From: Artemisia argyi
Taxonomy: Eukaryota; Streptophyta; Magnoliopsida; Asterales; Asteraceae
Assembly (NCBI GenBank): GCA_030686995.1
Contig: CM060704.1
Location: forward strand, 114,430,042 to 114,494,041
Direction: 5' to 3'
DNA: 64,000 bases
Shown in pieces: positions 1 through 10,040 of the stretch. A program made the position numbers and the translations under genes. Within the stretch, counting starts at the first letter, position 1. Each line of letters opens with the position of its first letter. Below the pieces are notes generated by a model. That model searched no databases. It saw only the letters and a program-made list of their open reading frames with translations, and was not told where the DNA came from.

Positions 1-571
1 AGGGTCCTAGGGAATTCATAATTGTCACTTTTAGTCCCTGGGAGAAAGTTTTGGGAAATTACATAATTAGTCCCTCAAAAATCCGAAAATTACATAAATG
101 GTCCTTTAATATTTAAACATGGAAAATTATGTAATTTTAGTCCTTGGGTTATTCATTATTGGCAAATATGACCCTTGTGATTACTTTGGTTAAATCACAA
201 AATCAGACCCTCTACTTTTGCTTAATTACATTTTAGGTCCTTGTGGTGTATTAACTAAAAACCAAACGGACCTTAATATTTCTATAAACCAAACAAATAA
301 ACCCAACACATTCCAACAGCCCACCCCTTCTTTTTACCCAAGCCCACCAATAGCCCAGTCCACCCTTGGTCAAACCCGGTCAACCAAACCACCCAGTTAT
401 CCCTTCCCACCAAAACCACCACTTCCACCACTGCTAAACCATACCACCTTCCACCTCAACCCCCACCTGTCAAACTTGATCCCCACTCCTCTCCTACCTC
501 TCCTCCACCTCACACAACACTCCAAGCCCCTAAAACCCTCTCCACGCTACCCAATTCTGACACATTGGAAA

Positions 572-600
572 TTGGCGCCAAAAGCCAATTTAAACGGCTA
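572..600 (+). promoter_or_regulatory. E2F-like plus MSA-core pair, element A left LTR
   Basis: TTGGCGCCAA (572-581) resembles the palindromic E2F site, and AACGGCTA (593-600) contains the AACGG core bound by MYB3R factors. The same pair at the same place occurs in the B and C LTRs, although surrounding sequence has diverged. Function is inferred. Confidence 0.5.
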
Positions 601-1986
601 GGATGAGATTGACCAATCCAAGGGTTCTCAATAGGTGGGAAAAGTCAAGTGGGTCCCACTTGACTCAGAAAAGAGCTACATAATGGAAAAGAAGCAGAAG
701 GAAAGAAGTATTAGTTTAGGAGTAGAATAACATAGTCGTAGGTAGTGTAATCTTGTATTTCAGTTATAATTTCAATCAAAATAGCTTGTACTCAGTTAAT
801 TTAATGTAATTTGAACTTTTCTTAAAGTCAATTTAAAGTTTCAGCTCAGTTCTCAGTCTATGCAATTTTTACTTGTTTCAAGAATCACAAAAATTTCATC
901 TGTGTTGTTAGTTGTTGTTAAAAGCATTTCACAAGTTCATTTAAGCTTTGTCAAAGTTTTTAAAAGCTGTTAGATATCTTATAATTCAGTTTAGAGTATA
1001 ATTATAAAATTCCAAAGAAAATAGAAAAAATAGTGGAAAAATAGAAAATCAAGTAAAGAGGAAGAAGGATACTGAGCAAGGTGTTATTGGGATATATTTC
1101 TGGTTTAGAGTCCTATGGGGGACACTAGGGTATGATTTGGTCCTTGGTTCAATCATTTCTCAGCTTCTTTTATTTGTAAGCTTTTATATACATATTTACT
1201 ATTCTACTGTTTGATTATTTACTCAGCATTAGATCTTGTTAAATTTAGGTTTCTGAATTGCTAATTAGTTATAATTTTAGTTAAACTCAGTTATTTGTTC
1301 TTAGGAATTCATTTGTTCTTGAATACCAAAAATCTCACAGTGGAAAACTTAAACTTGACATACTTGTGTTTTCTGCTTGTGTTATGCTTGATTCAGGTTC
1401 ATTTGATCTTTGATAATATCAATATAGTGATAGGAATCAGTATTGTGGTTTAATCTTATCTTTTGCTTTGAAAATCTTCAAATCTGTCATTTTAAGGTGT
1501 GTTTGGCTCAGCTTGTTACTGAGTCTATTTGTTATCATTAGTTATCTAGGTTAGTTTACTAATGTTACTTTAGGTCATACTTGGTTGTAGCAATTTTAAA
1601 ACTTAGGCCTTAAACCACAGAAAGTCAAAATCCATATCATAACTCCTTGACAGTTAACTGTCAAGGATTTGTGATCCATAAATCCAACCATTAGCTCATA
1701 TCTTGTAGGTTTAGCTTAAATTAGGTCTATTGTAGCTTATAACATCATATTCAATCAGTAGCAGCCCTTAGAAATCCAATAAAGTCAAATCATTAGGTTT
1801 TACTCAAAGTCAACTTTTGCACTCCTCAGGTTTTGATAAAACTTGTAGGATTTTTCTAGATTTATGTATTAGGATTTAGGTTCTGAAAATCATTTTGGTA
1901 ACACTCTACCACCTTGTCTTTAAGATCCAACAATCTTTATATTTTTAGGATTTTTAGTCTGGGCCCCACACTACCTCAAACTCACC

Positions 1987-2047
1987 TGCAGGGCAACAAG
2001 CTCCCCTGCACACCAGATATCAGGCTACCACCACAACTTTGTGGTGG
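1987..2047 (+). other. Twin hairpins in element A left LTR
   Basis: TGCAGGG (1987-1993) pairs with CCCTGCA (2004-2010). Then CCACCACA (2028-2035) pairs with TGTGGTGG (2040-2047) around loop ACTT. Equivalent pairs of hairpins occur in the B and C LTRs. Confidence 0.6.
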
Positions 2048-3658
2048 TTTTGTGGCCATCTCAGTGGGCCCCAGCCCCTCTAGTTAGTTTCTTTGAACCC
2101 CCCTCCTACCAGGGAACTTAGTTTGACCATTTGTTTGACCTGTGCCTCAGTGGACCCCACCTAGATTAAGCTCTCAAGTCTGTCCCTCTTCTGTGTTGCT
2201 TTTCAGGTTTTTGGATTAGCTTATTTGGCTTATTGGCTTATCTACTGAGCTTATTTAGCTAAATTAAGCTTTGACAAGTTCAAACAACTTATTAGTACCA
2301 GATTCATCCAAGGTGGGTCCCACATAAGCTCATTTGAGCTTATTTGCTCATTAAGTCAACTAAAGTCAACTGTCTAGGATTATAGCTTATAACTAGCTTA
2401 TTATTAAGTTCTAAAATAATTGTTTTCACAAAAGTTAGTTATATTTAGGCATAATATAGTTTAGAAAAAGAAAATTCAAGAAAAAACAAAATAATAGTAA
2501 GTGATAGTTTCTATTTAATTTAATTTAATTTTAATTTTCATTTTTAGATTTTAATTAAGTAATTTGTATTTTTATATTTTTATTAACTTCCTTATATATT
2601 AAAGTATTTTTCATAATTTTCTTAGATTTTTATATTGTCATTTAGTATTTATTATAATTAATAATAGTTTTATTAGTAATTAATCAATAAATAAGTTTTC
2701 AATAGCATAATTAGTTTTTATATAGTAAAACCTATATTTTATATTTTTCCTAGATTCTATAAGTCATAAGATAATTTTAGAAATTTTCTTGTGATTTATA
2801 CTGTTCATTTAATAGTTTTTATAATTTAAATAGTTTAATTAGATATTAAATAATAAATAGAATAATAATTAGTAAACTAGTTTATAAATATATAAAATAA
2901 AGTTTTATTAATTTTTTAGGATTCCTATGATGGTTAATTAGGTTTATTAAAATTTTCTTAATTTTCCAAGTCATTTTAGTATTATTTGTAATTTGAAATA
3001 GTTTAAATAGTTTAATTAATATAAATAGTTTTTAATTAATAAAAAGTTCATAAAAAGACAAAAAGATTTATTTTTATTTTTTATACTTTCTTCAAGTTCA
3101 TTTTAAGTTTTAGAAATTATTTTTATAAGTTTTTAGTTTAATTTGTAGTATTTATAATTTTTAGTTTAATATAAATTAGTTTTAATTAAATAGTTAAATA
3201 GTTTTTATTTAAATAATTAATAATAAATAATATAATAATCCAAAAAAATAGTTTTATTTTTAATTTAATTTAATTTTAAGTTTAAGTTTGTAGGATTTTC
3301 ATTTTTAACTCTTGTAGTTTATTTTTCCTTAAAACTCACCTTTTTCTCAGTACGCAGTCGCGTCTGATTTTAAATTGGTGTACGTTTTAAATACCTAGGT
3401 TTCACGTAATCATTAATTTAGTTTTCCTAAGTTATTTTAAGTTGTAAAACCCTAGTTAAACACACACACACACTTTTATAACCTTACCTGTTCACATTCA
3501 CTAATCACAGATTCGTTTATAATATCACATCGCACACCTCGTTGGGACTTACGACCCGGGAAAACACTGTATTCCTCGGAAGCATTTGTTTTAGACGTTT
3601 GACTTGGTTGACCATCCTTTGGTTAATATTATCTGACTGTTTGAGGCGAATCAAAATT

Positions 3659-3676
3659 TGGCGCCGCCGCCGGGGA
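3659..3676 (+). other. Primer binding site, element A
   Basis: TGGCGCCGCCGCCGGGGA lies 5 bases after the left LTR end. It resembles the tRNA-Asp primer site of Athila-type elements as I remember it, with about two mismatches. Confidence 0.8.
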
Positions 3677-3879
3677 GGTTGTGCGCTTATTTTAAACGAT
3701 TTTGCGTATTAGTGAGTTTGGATATACATCCATTGTATATTTACCATCTTTTATCCATATTTTTATAAAACAATACACAAAAATATTCACCTTTACACCC
3801 TTACCTATTTGATTCTTCATTTCTCATCCCCAAAACCCTTTGATTCTACTTTCTTCCACTTGTCCCATAATTAATTCTA

Positions 3880-4869
3880 ATGGCATCTCTCGATGACGAT
3901 TTCTTTAAACAATGGGCCTATAAAAGCAAAGTTGAAAAACTTATGGCCTTGTCAAAAATGTCGAGATGTTATGTTGATTATGATGGACCTTCGATTCCTA
4001 TTCCCTCTCCGGTGAGGGAAAGAGATCATGAAACCGAGGTGACAAAGGACCTTGTACTTTCCTCTGACGATGGAGGTGCTAAATACGTCCAAACCACGGT
4101 TGTCCAAAAACCTGAGCTCACAAATGCTCCTAAACCTTCAAAAATCAATCCTAATCTTTCACGGTTTATGGTTAAAAGTTTGTCAAGCAAACGTAATGAG
4201 CTTAGGGCAATTACTGAAAAGAACGATTTGCCTAATCTTCACAATTATCAAGAACCAAAACCCGAGACCATAACGGAAGTGGTGGAAATTCCTAGCTCTA
4301 AGAGCACACCACTTGTCCCACCTCCAGATTTTGTTCCTTGTGTCGGTTGTGGTGAGCCGCTTTTCGGTTTTCCATGTCATTGGTGTACATGTGAACAATG
4401 TGGTAATGATATCCAAAACGGGAGTTGTTTGTTTTGTGGATCGAGTAATTCATTTGCTTATGATCCTAATCAAAACTCATTCAACGACTCCTCAAATTTT
4501 TCCAACTACCCATCACATTCATACGAGCAAGAATCATATTATCCAAATCTCAATGATGCTTCGTATCAAAATACACCAAACCAGACTCAACAGTTTAACT
4601 GTTGTGAGTATTGTGGTGGTTCACACTACAGTTCTGATTGTCAAACTAGGAATCAGTTTGTCTATGAACAGGTTCCTAATAACAATTATGACTTAAACAC
4701 ATACGACTCACAACCACATCAGTTCAACTGTTGTGAGTACTGTGGAGGTCCACACTTTAGCTCTGATTGTCAAACAAGGAATCCATTTCCTTGTAACAAT
4801 TATGACTATTCGTTTCAAGACCCACCTCCACAGTGCCAAATAAACCAAGCAACTCCTCACATCCAGTAA
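3880..4869 (+). CDS. Element A zinc-knuckle protein, N-terminal part (329 aa, ends at an in-frame stop)
   Basis: First large ORF after the primer site, with ATG 204 bases downstream of it. The N-terminal 150 residues are charged and not recognised. A cysteine-rich block follows (around residues 153-188, with CVGCG, CTCEQCG and CLFCG). Two near-identical knuckles then occur around residues 242-255 and 283-296, with spacing CX2CX3HX4C (CEYCGGSHYSSDC and CEYCGGPHFSSDC). That spacing is the one in the Gag knuckle of element B (CETCGGPHSYTEC), so a nucleic-acid-binding Gag-like role is likely. The TAA at 4867-4869 is in the same frame as the ORF starting at 4918. At this place element C has CAA, so a single C-to-T change probably split one frame of about 858 codons. 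No pol domain is present. Confidence 0.7.
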   Translation: MASLDDDFFKQWAYKSKVEKLMALSKMSRCYVDYDGPSIPIPSPVRERDHETEVTKDLVLSSDDGGAKYVQTTVVQKPELTNAPKPSKINPNLSRFMVKSLSSKRNELRAITEKNDLPNLHNYQEPKPETITEVVEIPSSKSTPLVPPPDFVPCVGCGEPLFGFPCHWCTCEQCGNDIQNGSCLFCGSSNSFAYDPNQNSFNDSSNFSNYPSHSYEQESYYPNLNDASYQNTPNQTQQFNCCEYCGGSHYSSDCQTRNQFVYEQVPNNNYDLNTYDSQPHQFNCCEYCGGPHFSSDCQTRNPFPCNNYDYSFQDPPPQCQINQATPHIQ

Positions 4870-4917
4870 GACCCTTGTCTAGAGGTTCTTGAGAAACTCA
4901 AAGATCTTAAGGAGGAG

Positions 4918-6456
4918 TTGGCTAATATGTCGTCTCACAATACACAAAGTTCTTCTTGTGTATATTGTGGGGGTCCTCATAATGATGATCAATGTCAACC
5001 TTCCGGTTTTGACACATCCACACCCCCACAATCTCCACTCACTCAATATTCTCGTGATAAATCTATCACGGAATTACTTGCTGAAAAACATGCTGCTAGA
5101 GACGAAAGAAGCATGGAAGAATTACTAGTCTTAGAACAAGCAGCTATAACACGTACCAAATTTCAAAATGCTGTTTTTCTCGATGAGGATGATGAATGTG
5201 ATGATACTTCATCATGTTCATCAGTTGAGACTCCTTCCATGCATATACAGGGAGAAAAGAATATAAATGAATCACCAGCAGTAGAAATAATGGAACTTGT
5301 AGACTCCATTACTGCTAGTCCTTCTCATCTCCCTGAGTATGATGTTATCACACCCGAGGTTCCCACTCACTCTCTGAACATGGGGAACGAGCATCTTGAC
5401 ACTGTTCCTGCAAAGGAATCGGACGAATTCATAAAGTCTAGTGTTGAGAACCTTGTCTCAATCCCAAGAGAGTCACAGGGAATTCTTGATCCTATGTGTG
5501 ATATCTATACCCACCCTGATAATCCAAATGATCAAATTGAGAATGTCTCTAATTCCAGTAATGATTGTATATCTTATGGAGACATTGAGTTTGTTGAGGC
5601 ATCACTGCCTCATTCTGATGTTGATTCTCTTCATGAGGATTTTACAAAGGAACTCACTCACATCATTCCACTTCTATCTGGAAGTAATGATGATATTCTT
5701 GATTTTGAAGCCGATATGGGAGAAACTAAAAATCTTTTAAACTCTAATCCCAACATCGAGCTTAGTACTTCACATACTGATGAAAATTATTTATCTTCTG
5801 GAGACATCAGTTATGTGGACGAATTTCCTTCTGAGCTTGTCAACTCAGAAGAAGAGAATGATGAAGTTATTGACACTGAAATTAAAAATGAAGCACTACG
5901 TGCAACATTATTAAAAGTCAGTCTTCTCATTTCTAAGATCGAGGCTTTTAATGCAAAGCCTATTTCATCTCCTATCCCCGTCAAGGATAGTGAGATTTTG
6001 ATCAATGATTCTATTCTGGAATTGCAAACATTCCATTTTGATCAAACGGAAGAAAAGATAAGTGGTATCACCACTTCTCATTCTTATAATTCTCTTCCCG
6101 TTTATGAATCATTTACTATTGAGGAGTTCCCCAATGAACTCACTCAAATCAATCCCGAATACGAATCATTCACCTTTGAGGAGTTCTCCGGTGAACTCAC
6201 TCATATCATATCTCCTCCGGAGTATGATAGTTTCTATTTTGATCTAGACATACCCATAATATGTCTTGATCAAGCGAGCTTAAATGAGGAGATTCATGAA
6301 CCAATGAATTCTCCTATTGAAGATGAGGAGTTAATCATGATTTTCATCATGACTTTCTTTCTTTTCTTCATATATTCTGTTCCCTATCCTGTTCTTCACT
6401 CTTTCGGGAGTGAGGATATTATCTTTGACCCCGGCATTTTCATTTATAAATTATGA
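4918..6456 (+). CDS. Element A zinc-knuckle protein, C-terminal part (512 aa, same frame as 3880-4869)
   Basis: The frame is open from 4870; the first ATG is at 4918. Another knuckle lies near the start (CVYCGGPHNDDQC). A conserved helix follows (LLAEKHAARDERSMEELLVLEQAAITR) in segments shared with element C. The rest is a long acidic region with repeated EEF-x2-ELTHI-like motifs (EDFTKELTHI, EEFPNELTQI, EEFSGELTHI). The C-terminus has a hydrophobic stretch (about residues 475-492) and the motif LHSFGSEDIIFDPGIF, also found in the element C protein. Overall it aligns with the element C ORF. Function is unknown beyond likely RNA binding. Translation would need stop readthrough or internal initiation, or the copy is simply dead. 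Confidence 0.6.
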   Translation: MANMSSHNTQSSSCVYCGGPHNDDQCQPSGFDTSTPPQSPLTQYSRDKSITELLAEKHAARDERSMEELLVLEQAAITRTKFQNAVFLDEDDECDDTSSCSSVETPSMHIQGEKNINESPAVEIMELVDSITASPSHLPEYDVITPEVPTHSLNMGNEHLDTVPAKESDEFIKSSVENLVSIPRESQGILDPMCDIYTHPDNPNDQIENVSNSSNDCISYGDIEFVEASLPHSDVDSLHEDFTKELTHIIPLLSGSNDDILDFEADMGETKNLLNSNPNIELSTSHTDENYLSSGDISYVDEFPSELVNSEEENDEVIDTEIKNEALRATLLKVSLLISKIEAFNAKPISSPIPVKDSEILINDSILELQTFHFDQTEEKISGITTSHSYNSLPVYESFTIEEFPNELTQINPEYESFTFEEFSGELTHIISPPEYDSFYFDLDIPIICLDQASLNEEIHEPMNSPIEDEELIMIFIMTFFLFFIYSVPYPVLHSFGSEDIIFDPGIFIYKL

Positions 6457-6587
6457 GCCGTGTGTCATTATATCTTATCGGTGTGGAACTTTCACGTGCT
6501 TCAAATGTTTATTCAAACATCTTGAATGAAAGTCCGATTGAGATTGTCTCTTCCACTTGCTTCCCCATGGACTAATTAATTCGGGGT

Positions 6588-6607
6588 CGAGTCAAGTTAG
6601 TGACTCG
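6588..6607 (+). other. CGAGTC stem-loop after the element A ORF
   Basis: CGAGTC (6588-6593) pairs perfectly with GACTCG (6602-6607) around loop AAGTTAGT. Elements B (three copies) and C (one copy) have the same stem with loop AAGCTAGC: two loop bases differ and the stem is unchanged. Confidence 0.6.
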
Positions 6608-6657
6608 GTAATCAAAAACATTAGCATGTACATAGGTTTTCACCCATGTTTCACCCT

Positions 6658-6892
6658 AAGTGTGGGAGAGATGCCCCACATGTTGTATATATCTTAAAAA
6701 AAAAAAAAAAAAAAAAAAGTACATATAGTGATAGCTTCTATTTAAGAAGTTTTATCTTAAAAAATAAATTGTATGTATATACACATAAAATAAAGGCTAT
6801 GGAATATTTCCTTCTTACGTTCTAAGTGTCGGTTTAACACCCGGTATTTTGAATATTGAGGACAATATTCAGTTCTAAGTGTGGGGGGAGAT
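6658..6892 (+). promoter_or_regulatory. Upstream polypurine motifs, A tract and GAATATTG hairpin of element A
   Basis: AAGTGTGGGAGAGA (6658-6671) and AAGTGTGGGGGGAG (from 6877) resemble the true polypurine tract at 7433-7443. Between them are a poly-A run (about 6696-6718) and a perfect 8-bp hairpin, GAATATTG/CAATATTC with loop AGGA (6851-6870), just before the second motif. B and C have the same order. Possible extra plus-strand primers or RNA signals; inference. Confidence 0.5.
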
Positions 6893-7016
6893 TCGTTATT
6901 CTAACGAATTTAAACACATGTTCCATCAAGAACCCCCATTTTAGCCAAAATTTTAAAATTTTTTCTCACTTAGAACGCAATAAATGGTATCAATCCTCCA
7001 TGTCTAACCCACAACA

Positions 7017-7393
7017 GGATTGGCTAATCCAGGAGCAAACGGTTCTTGGTAAAGATAACTCAAACCCGTTTATGGCTTGCAATTTGCCAAAAATTGTATG
7101 GTTCCTCAACTCCCCATTATCCTCAAAAGCTAATGAGTTGGCTAGCCCGCAAGATTATGGCTTGTGGTAAAGGTCGTGGAAAAACCATAATTGGTAATCA
7201 GCTCACCAAGATGTTGACTATTCCATCAAGAGTTGGCTAGTCCAGAAGCAAACGGCTTTTGGTAAAGACAAATCAAATCCGTTGACAGCTGGTGATTTGC
7301 TCAAAATCACACGGTTATCAGGTGTGCCACAGTTCTTACACCTGGCTACTCCAGAAGTGATGGCTTTTGGTAAAGAGTTTTTCAAATCCATTA
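7017..7393 (+). other. Four-unit structured RNA array, element A
   Basis: Four imperfect repeats, each with GGCTA-TCC or similar followed by a closing stem around a CTT-TGGTAAAG core. Stems: AAACGG/CCGTTT (7037-7042, 7066-7071), ATTATGG/CCATAAT (7154-7160, 7185-7191), AACGG/CCGTT (7251-7255, 7279-7283), TGATGG/CCATTA (7358-7363, 7388-7393, one G-U). The first unit opens with hairpin GGATT-GGCT-AATCC (7017-7030). AGGTGT/ACACCT (7320-7325, 7338-7343) precedes unit four. Stem sequences differ between units, but both sides change together. Confidence 0.65.
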
Positions 7394-7432
7394 AGTTTTT
7401 CTCAATAGATTGCTAGAGACTAGCAATAGTTT

Positions 7433-7443
7433 AGTGTGGGGGA
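7433..7443 (+). other. Polypurine tract, element A
   Basis: AGTGTGGGGGA lies directly before the right LTR, the expected plus-strand primer position. B and C have the identical motif at the same place. Confidence 0.85.
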
Positions 7444-7445
7444 TT

Positions 7446-7467
7446 GATGAGTGTCTAAATACTCATC
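7446..7467 (+). other. LTR-terminal hairpin, element A
   Basis: GATGAGT (7446-7452) pairs with ACTCATC (7461-7467), one base inside the LTR. B LTRs have the same hairpin at 12272, 13539, 35613 and 48423. C has an 8-bp variant, GATGAGTG/CACTCATC, at 21873 and 28517. Confidence 0.65.
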
Positions 7468-7620
7468 ATTTTATACTAATCTGAACTGCCAAAACATACT
7501 AAAACACTCAAATATGCATCAAAATACTTAAAATATCTTAGAGGTGTGTTTTATATGTTTCAAATACAAAATATGCAAAAACAGATGAAAAACGTACAAA
7601 GTTTGCATAATTGGCAGTTT

Positions 7621-8260
7621 CAGTCCCTCAAGTTTCAAATATTGTCAAAACTAGTCCCTGGTTATTCTAAAAACATGAAAATGTCATCAAAGGTCCTTTT
7701 TAATCATAAAGTTACATATTTAGTCCTTTGGTGCAAAGTTTCACAAAATTACAAGTTTAGTCCCTCAACTTTGGAAATTGACAGAAATGGTCCCTGGGAT
7801 GTTAAAAACTTTGAGAAAAGCAATTTTGGTCCTTATACTAATAATCTTTTGCAGGAATGGTCCTTGGGTGATAAGTTTGGTGAATTTACATGATTGGTCC
7901 CTGAAGTTTCACAGTTTGGCAAAACAGGTCCCTCAAAGTTTCAAACTTGACAGTTTCAGTCCCTGGGTGTTCAAAATGGGAAAATTATCATTAAGGGTCC
8001 TAGGGAATTCATAATTGTCACTTTTAGTCCCTGGGAGAAAGTTTTGGGAAATTACATAATTAGTCCCTCAAAAATCCGGAAATTACATAAATGGTCCTTT
8101 AATATTTAAACATGGAAAATTATGTAATTTTAGTCCTTGGGTTATTCATTATTGGCAAATATGACCCTTGTGATTACTTTGGTTAAATCACAAAATCAGA
8201 CCCTCTACTTTTGCTTAATTACATTTTAGGTCCTTGTGGTGTATTAACTAAAAACCAAAC
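7621..8260 (+). repeat. Periodic GGTCC array in element A right LTR
   Basis: About 20 degenerate units, each with a core such as AGTCCCT, GGTCCCT or GGTCCTT followed by G/A-T-rich spacer, spaced about 30-38 bases apart. B (13714-14217) and C (22048-22505) LTRs carry comparable arrays in the same position. Origin by tandem expansion is likely; function unknown. Confidence 0.7.
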
Positions 8261-8564
8261 GGACCTTAATATTTCTATAAACCAAACAAATAAACCCAAC
8301 ACATTCCAACAGCCCACCCCTTCTTTTTACCCAAGCCCACCAATAGCCCAGTCCACCCTTGGTCAAACCCGGTCAACCAAACCACCCAGTTATCCCTTCC
8401 TACCAAAACCACCACTTCCACCACTGCTAAACCATACCACCTTCCACCTCAACCCCCACCTGTCAAACTTGATCCCCACTCCTCTCCTACCTCTCCTCCA
8501 CCTCACACAACACTCCAAGCCCCTAAAACCCTCTCCACGCTACCCAATTCTGACACATTGGAAA

Positions 8565-8593
8565 TTGGCGCCAAAAGCCAATTTAAACGGCTA
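8565..8593 (+). promoter_or_regulatory. E2F-like plus MSA-core pair, element A right LTR
   Basis: TTGGCGCCAA (8565-8574) and AACGGCTA (8586-8593), identical to the left LTR copy. Confidence 0.5.
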
Positions 8594-9979
8594 GGATGAG
8601 ATTGACCAATCCAAGGGTTCTCAATAGGTGGGAAAAGTCAAGTGGGTCCCACTTGACTCAGAAAAGAGCTACATAATGGAAAAGAAGCAGAAGGAAAGAA
8701 GTATTAGTTTAGGAGTAGAATAACATAGTCGTAGGTAGTGTAATCTTGTATTTCAGTTATAATTTCAATCAAAATAGCTTGTACTCAGTTAATTTAATGT
8801 AATTTGAACTTTTCTTAAAGTCAATTTAAAGTTTCAGCTCAGTTCTCAGTCTATGCAATTTTTACTTGTTTCAAGAATCACAAAAATTTCATCTGTGTTG
8901 TTAGTTGTTGTTAAAAGCATTTCACAAGTTCATTTAAGCTTTGTCAAAGTTTTTAAAAGCTGTTAGATATCTTATAATTCAGTTTAGAGTATAATTATAA
9001 AATTCCAAAGAAAATAGAAAAAATAGTGGAAAAATAGAAAATCAAGTAAAGAGGAAGAAGGATACTGAGCAAGGTGTTATTGGGATATATTTCTGGTTTA
9101 GAGTCCTATGGGGGACACTAGGGTATGATTTGGTCCTTGGTTCAATCATTTCTCAGCTTCTTTTATTTGTAAGCTTTTATATACATATTTACTATTCTAC
9201 TGTTTGATTATTTACTCAGCATTAGATCTTGTTAAATTTAGGTTTCTGAATTGCTAATTAGTTATAATTTTAGTTAAACTCAGTTATTTGTTCTTAGGAA
9301 TTCATTTGTTCTTGAATACCAAAAATCTCACAGTGGAAAACTTAAACTTGACATACTTGTGTTTTCTGCTTGTGTTATGCTTGATTCAGGTTCATTTGAT
9401 CTTTGATAATATCAATATAGTGATAGGAATCAGTATTGTGGTTTAATCTTATCTTTTGCTTTGAAAATCTTCAAATCTGTCATTTTAAGGTGTGTTTGGC
9501 TCAGCTTGTTACTGAGTCTATTTGTTATCATTAGTTATCTAGGTTAGTTTACTAATGTTACTTTAGGTCATACTTGGTTGTAGCAATTTTAAAACTTAGG
9601 CCTTAAACCACAGAAAGTCAAAATCCATATCATAACTCCTTGACAGTTAACTGTCAAGGATTTGTGATCCATAAATCCAACCATTAGCTCATATCTTGTA
9701 GGTTTAGCTTAAATTAGGTCTATTGTAGCTTATAACATCATATTCAATCAGTAGCAGCCCTTAGAAATCCAATAAAGTCAAATCATTAGGTTTTACTCAA
9801 AGTCAACTTTTGCACTCCTCAGGTTTTGATAAAACTTGTAGGATTTTTCTAGATTTATGTATTAGGATTTAGGTTCTGAAAATCATTTTGGTAACACTCT
9901 ACCACCTTGTCTTTAAGATCCAACAATCTTTATATTTTTAGGATTTTTAGTCTGGGCCCCACACTACCTCAAACTCACC

Positions 9980-10040
9980 TGCAGGGCAACAAGCTCCCCT
10001 GCACACCAGATATCAGGCTACCACCACAACTTTGTGGTGG
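9980..10040 (+). other. Twin hairpins in element A right LTR
   Basis: TGCAGGG/CCCTGCA and CCACCACA/TGTGGTGG hairpins, identical to those of the left LTR. Confidence 0.6.

Larger units (their letters stand above)
1..3653 (+). repeat. Element A left LTR (3' part)
   Basis: Matches the right LTR at a constant offset of 7993 bases, to the final GAATCA. It contains the last copies of the GGTCC array, an E2F-like/MSA-like pair (572-600), a weak TATA-like TACATAAT (677-684), twin hairpins (1987-2047) and a long AT-rich U5 (about 2400-3300). No gene is seen; the proline-rich frame at 218-601 is a chance ORF in C-rich LTR sequence. Confidence 0.9.

Noticed and set aside
218..601. 127-aa proline-rich ORF (also at 8211-8594)
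   Set aside because: Lies in C-rich LTR sequence, low complexity, and only mirrors the duplicate LTR; no homology recognised.
7017..7393. tRNA-like genes in the 3' repeats
   Set aside because: GGCTA and GGTAAAG words suggested arms, but there is no T-arm consensus, acceptor stem or anticodon arm.
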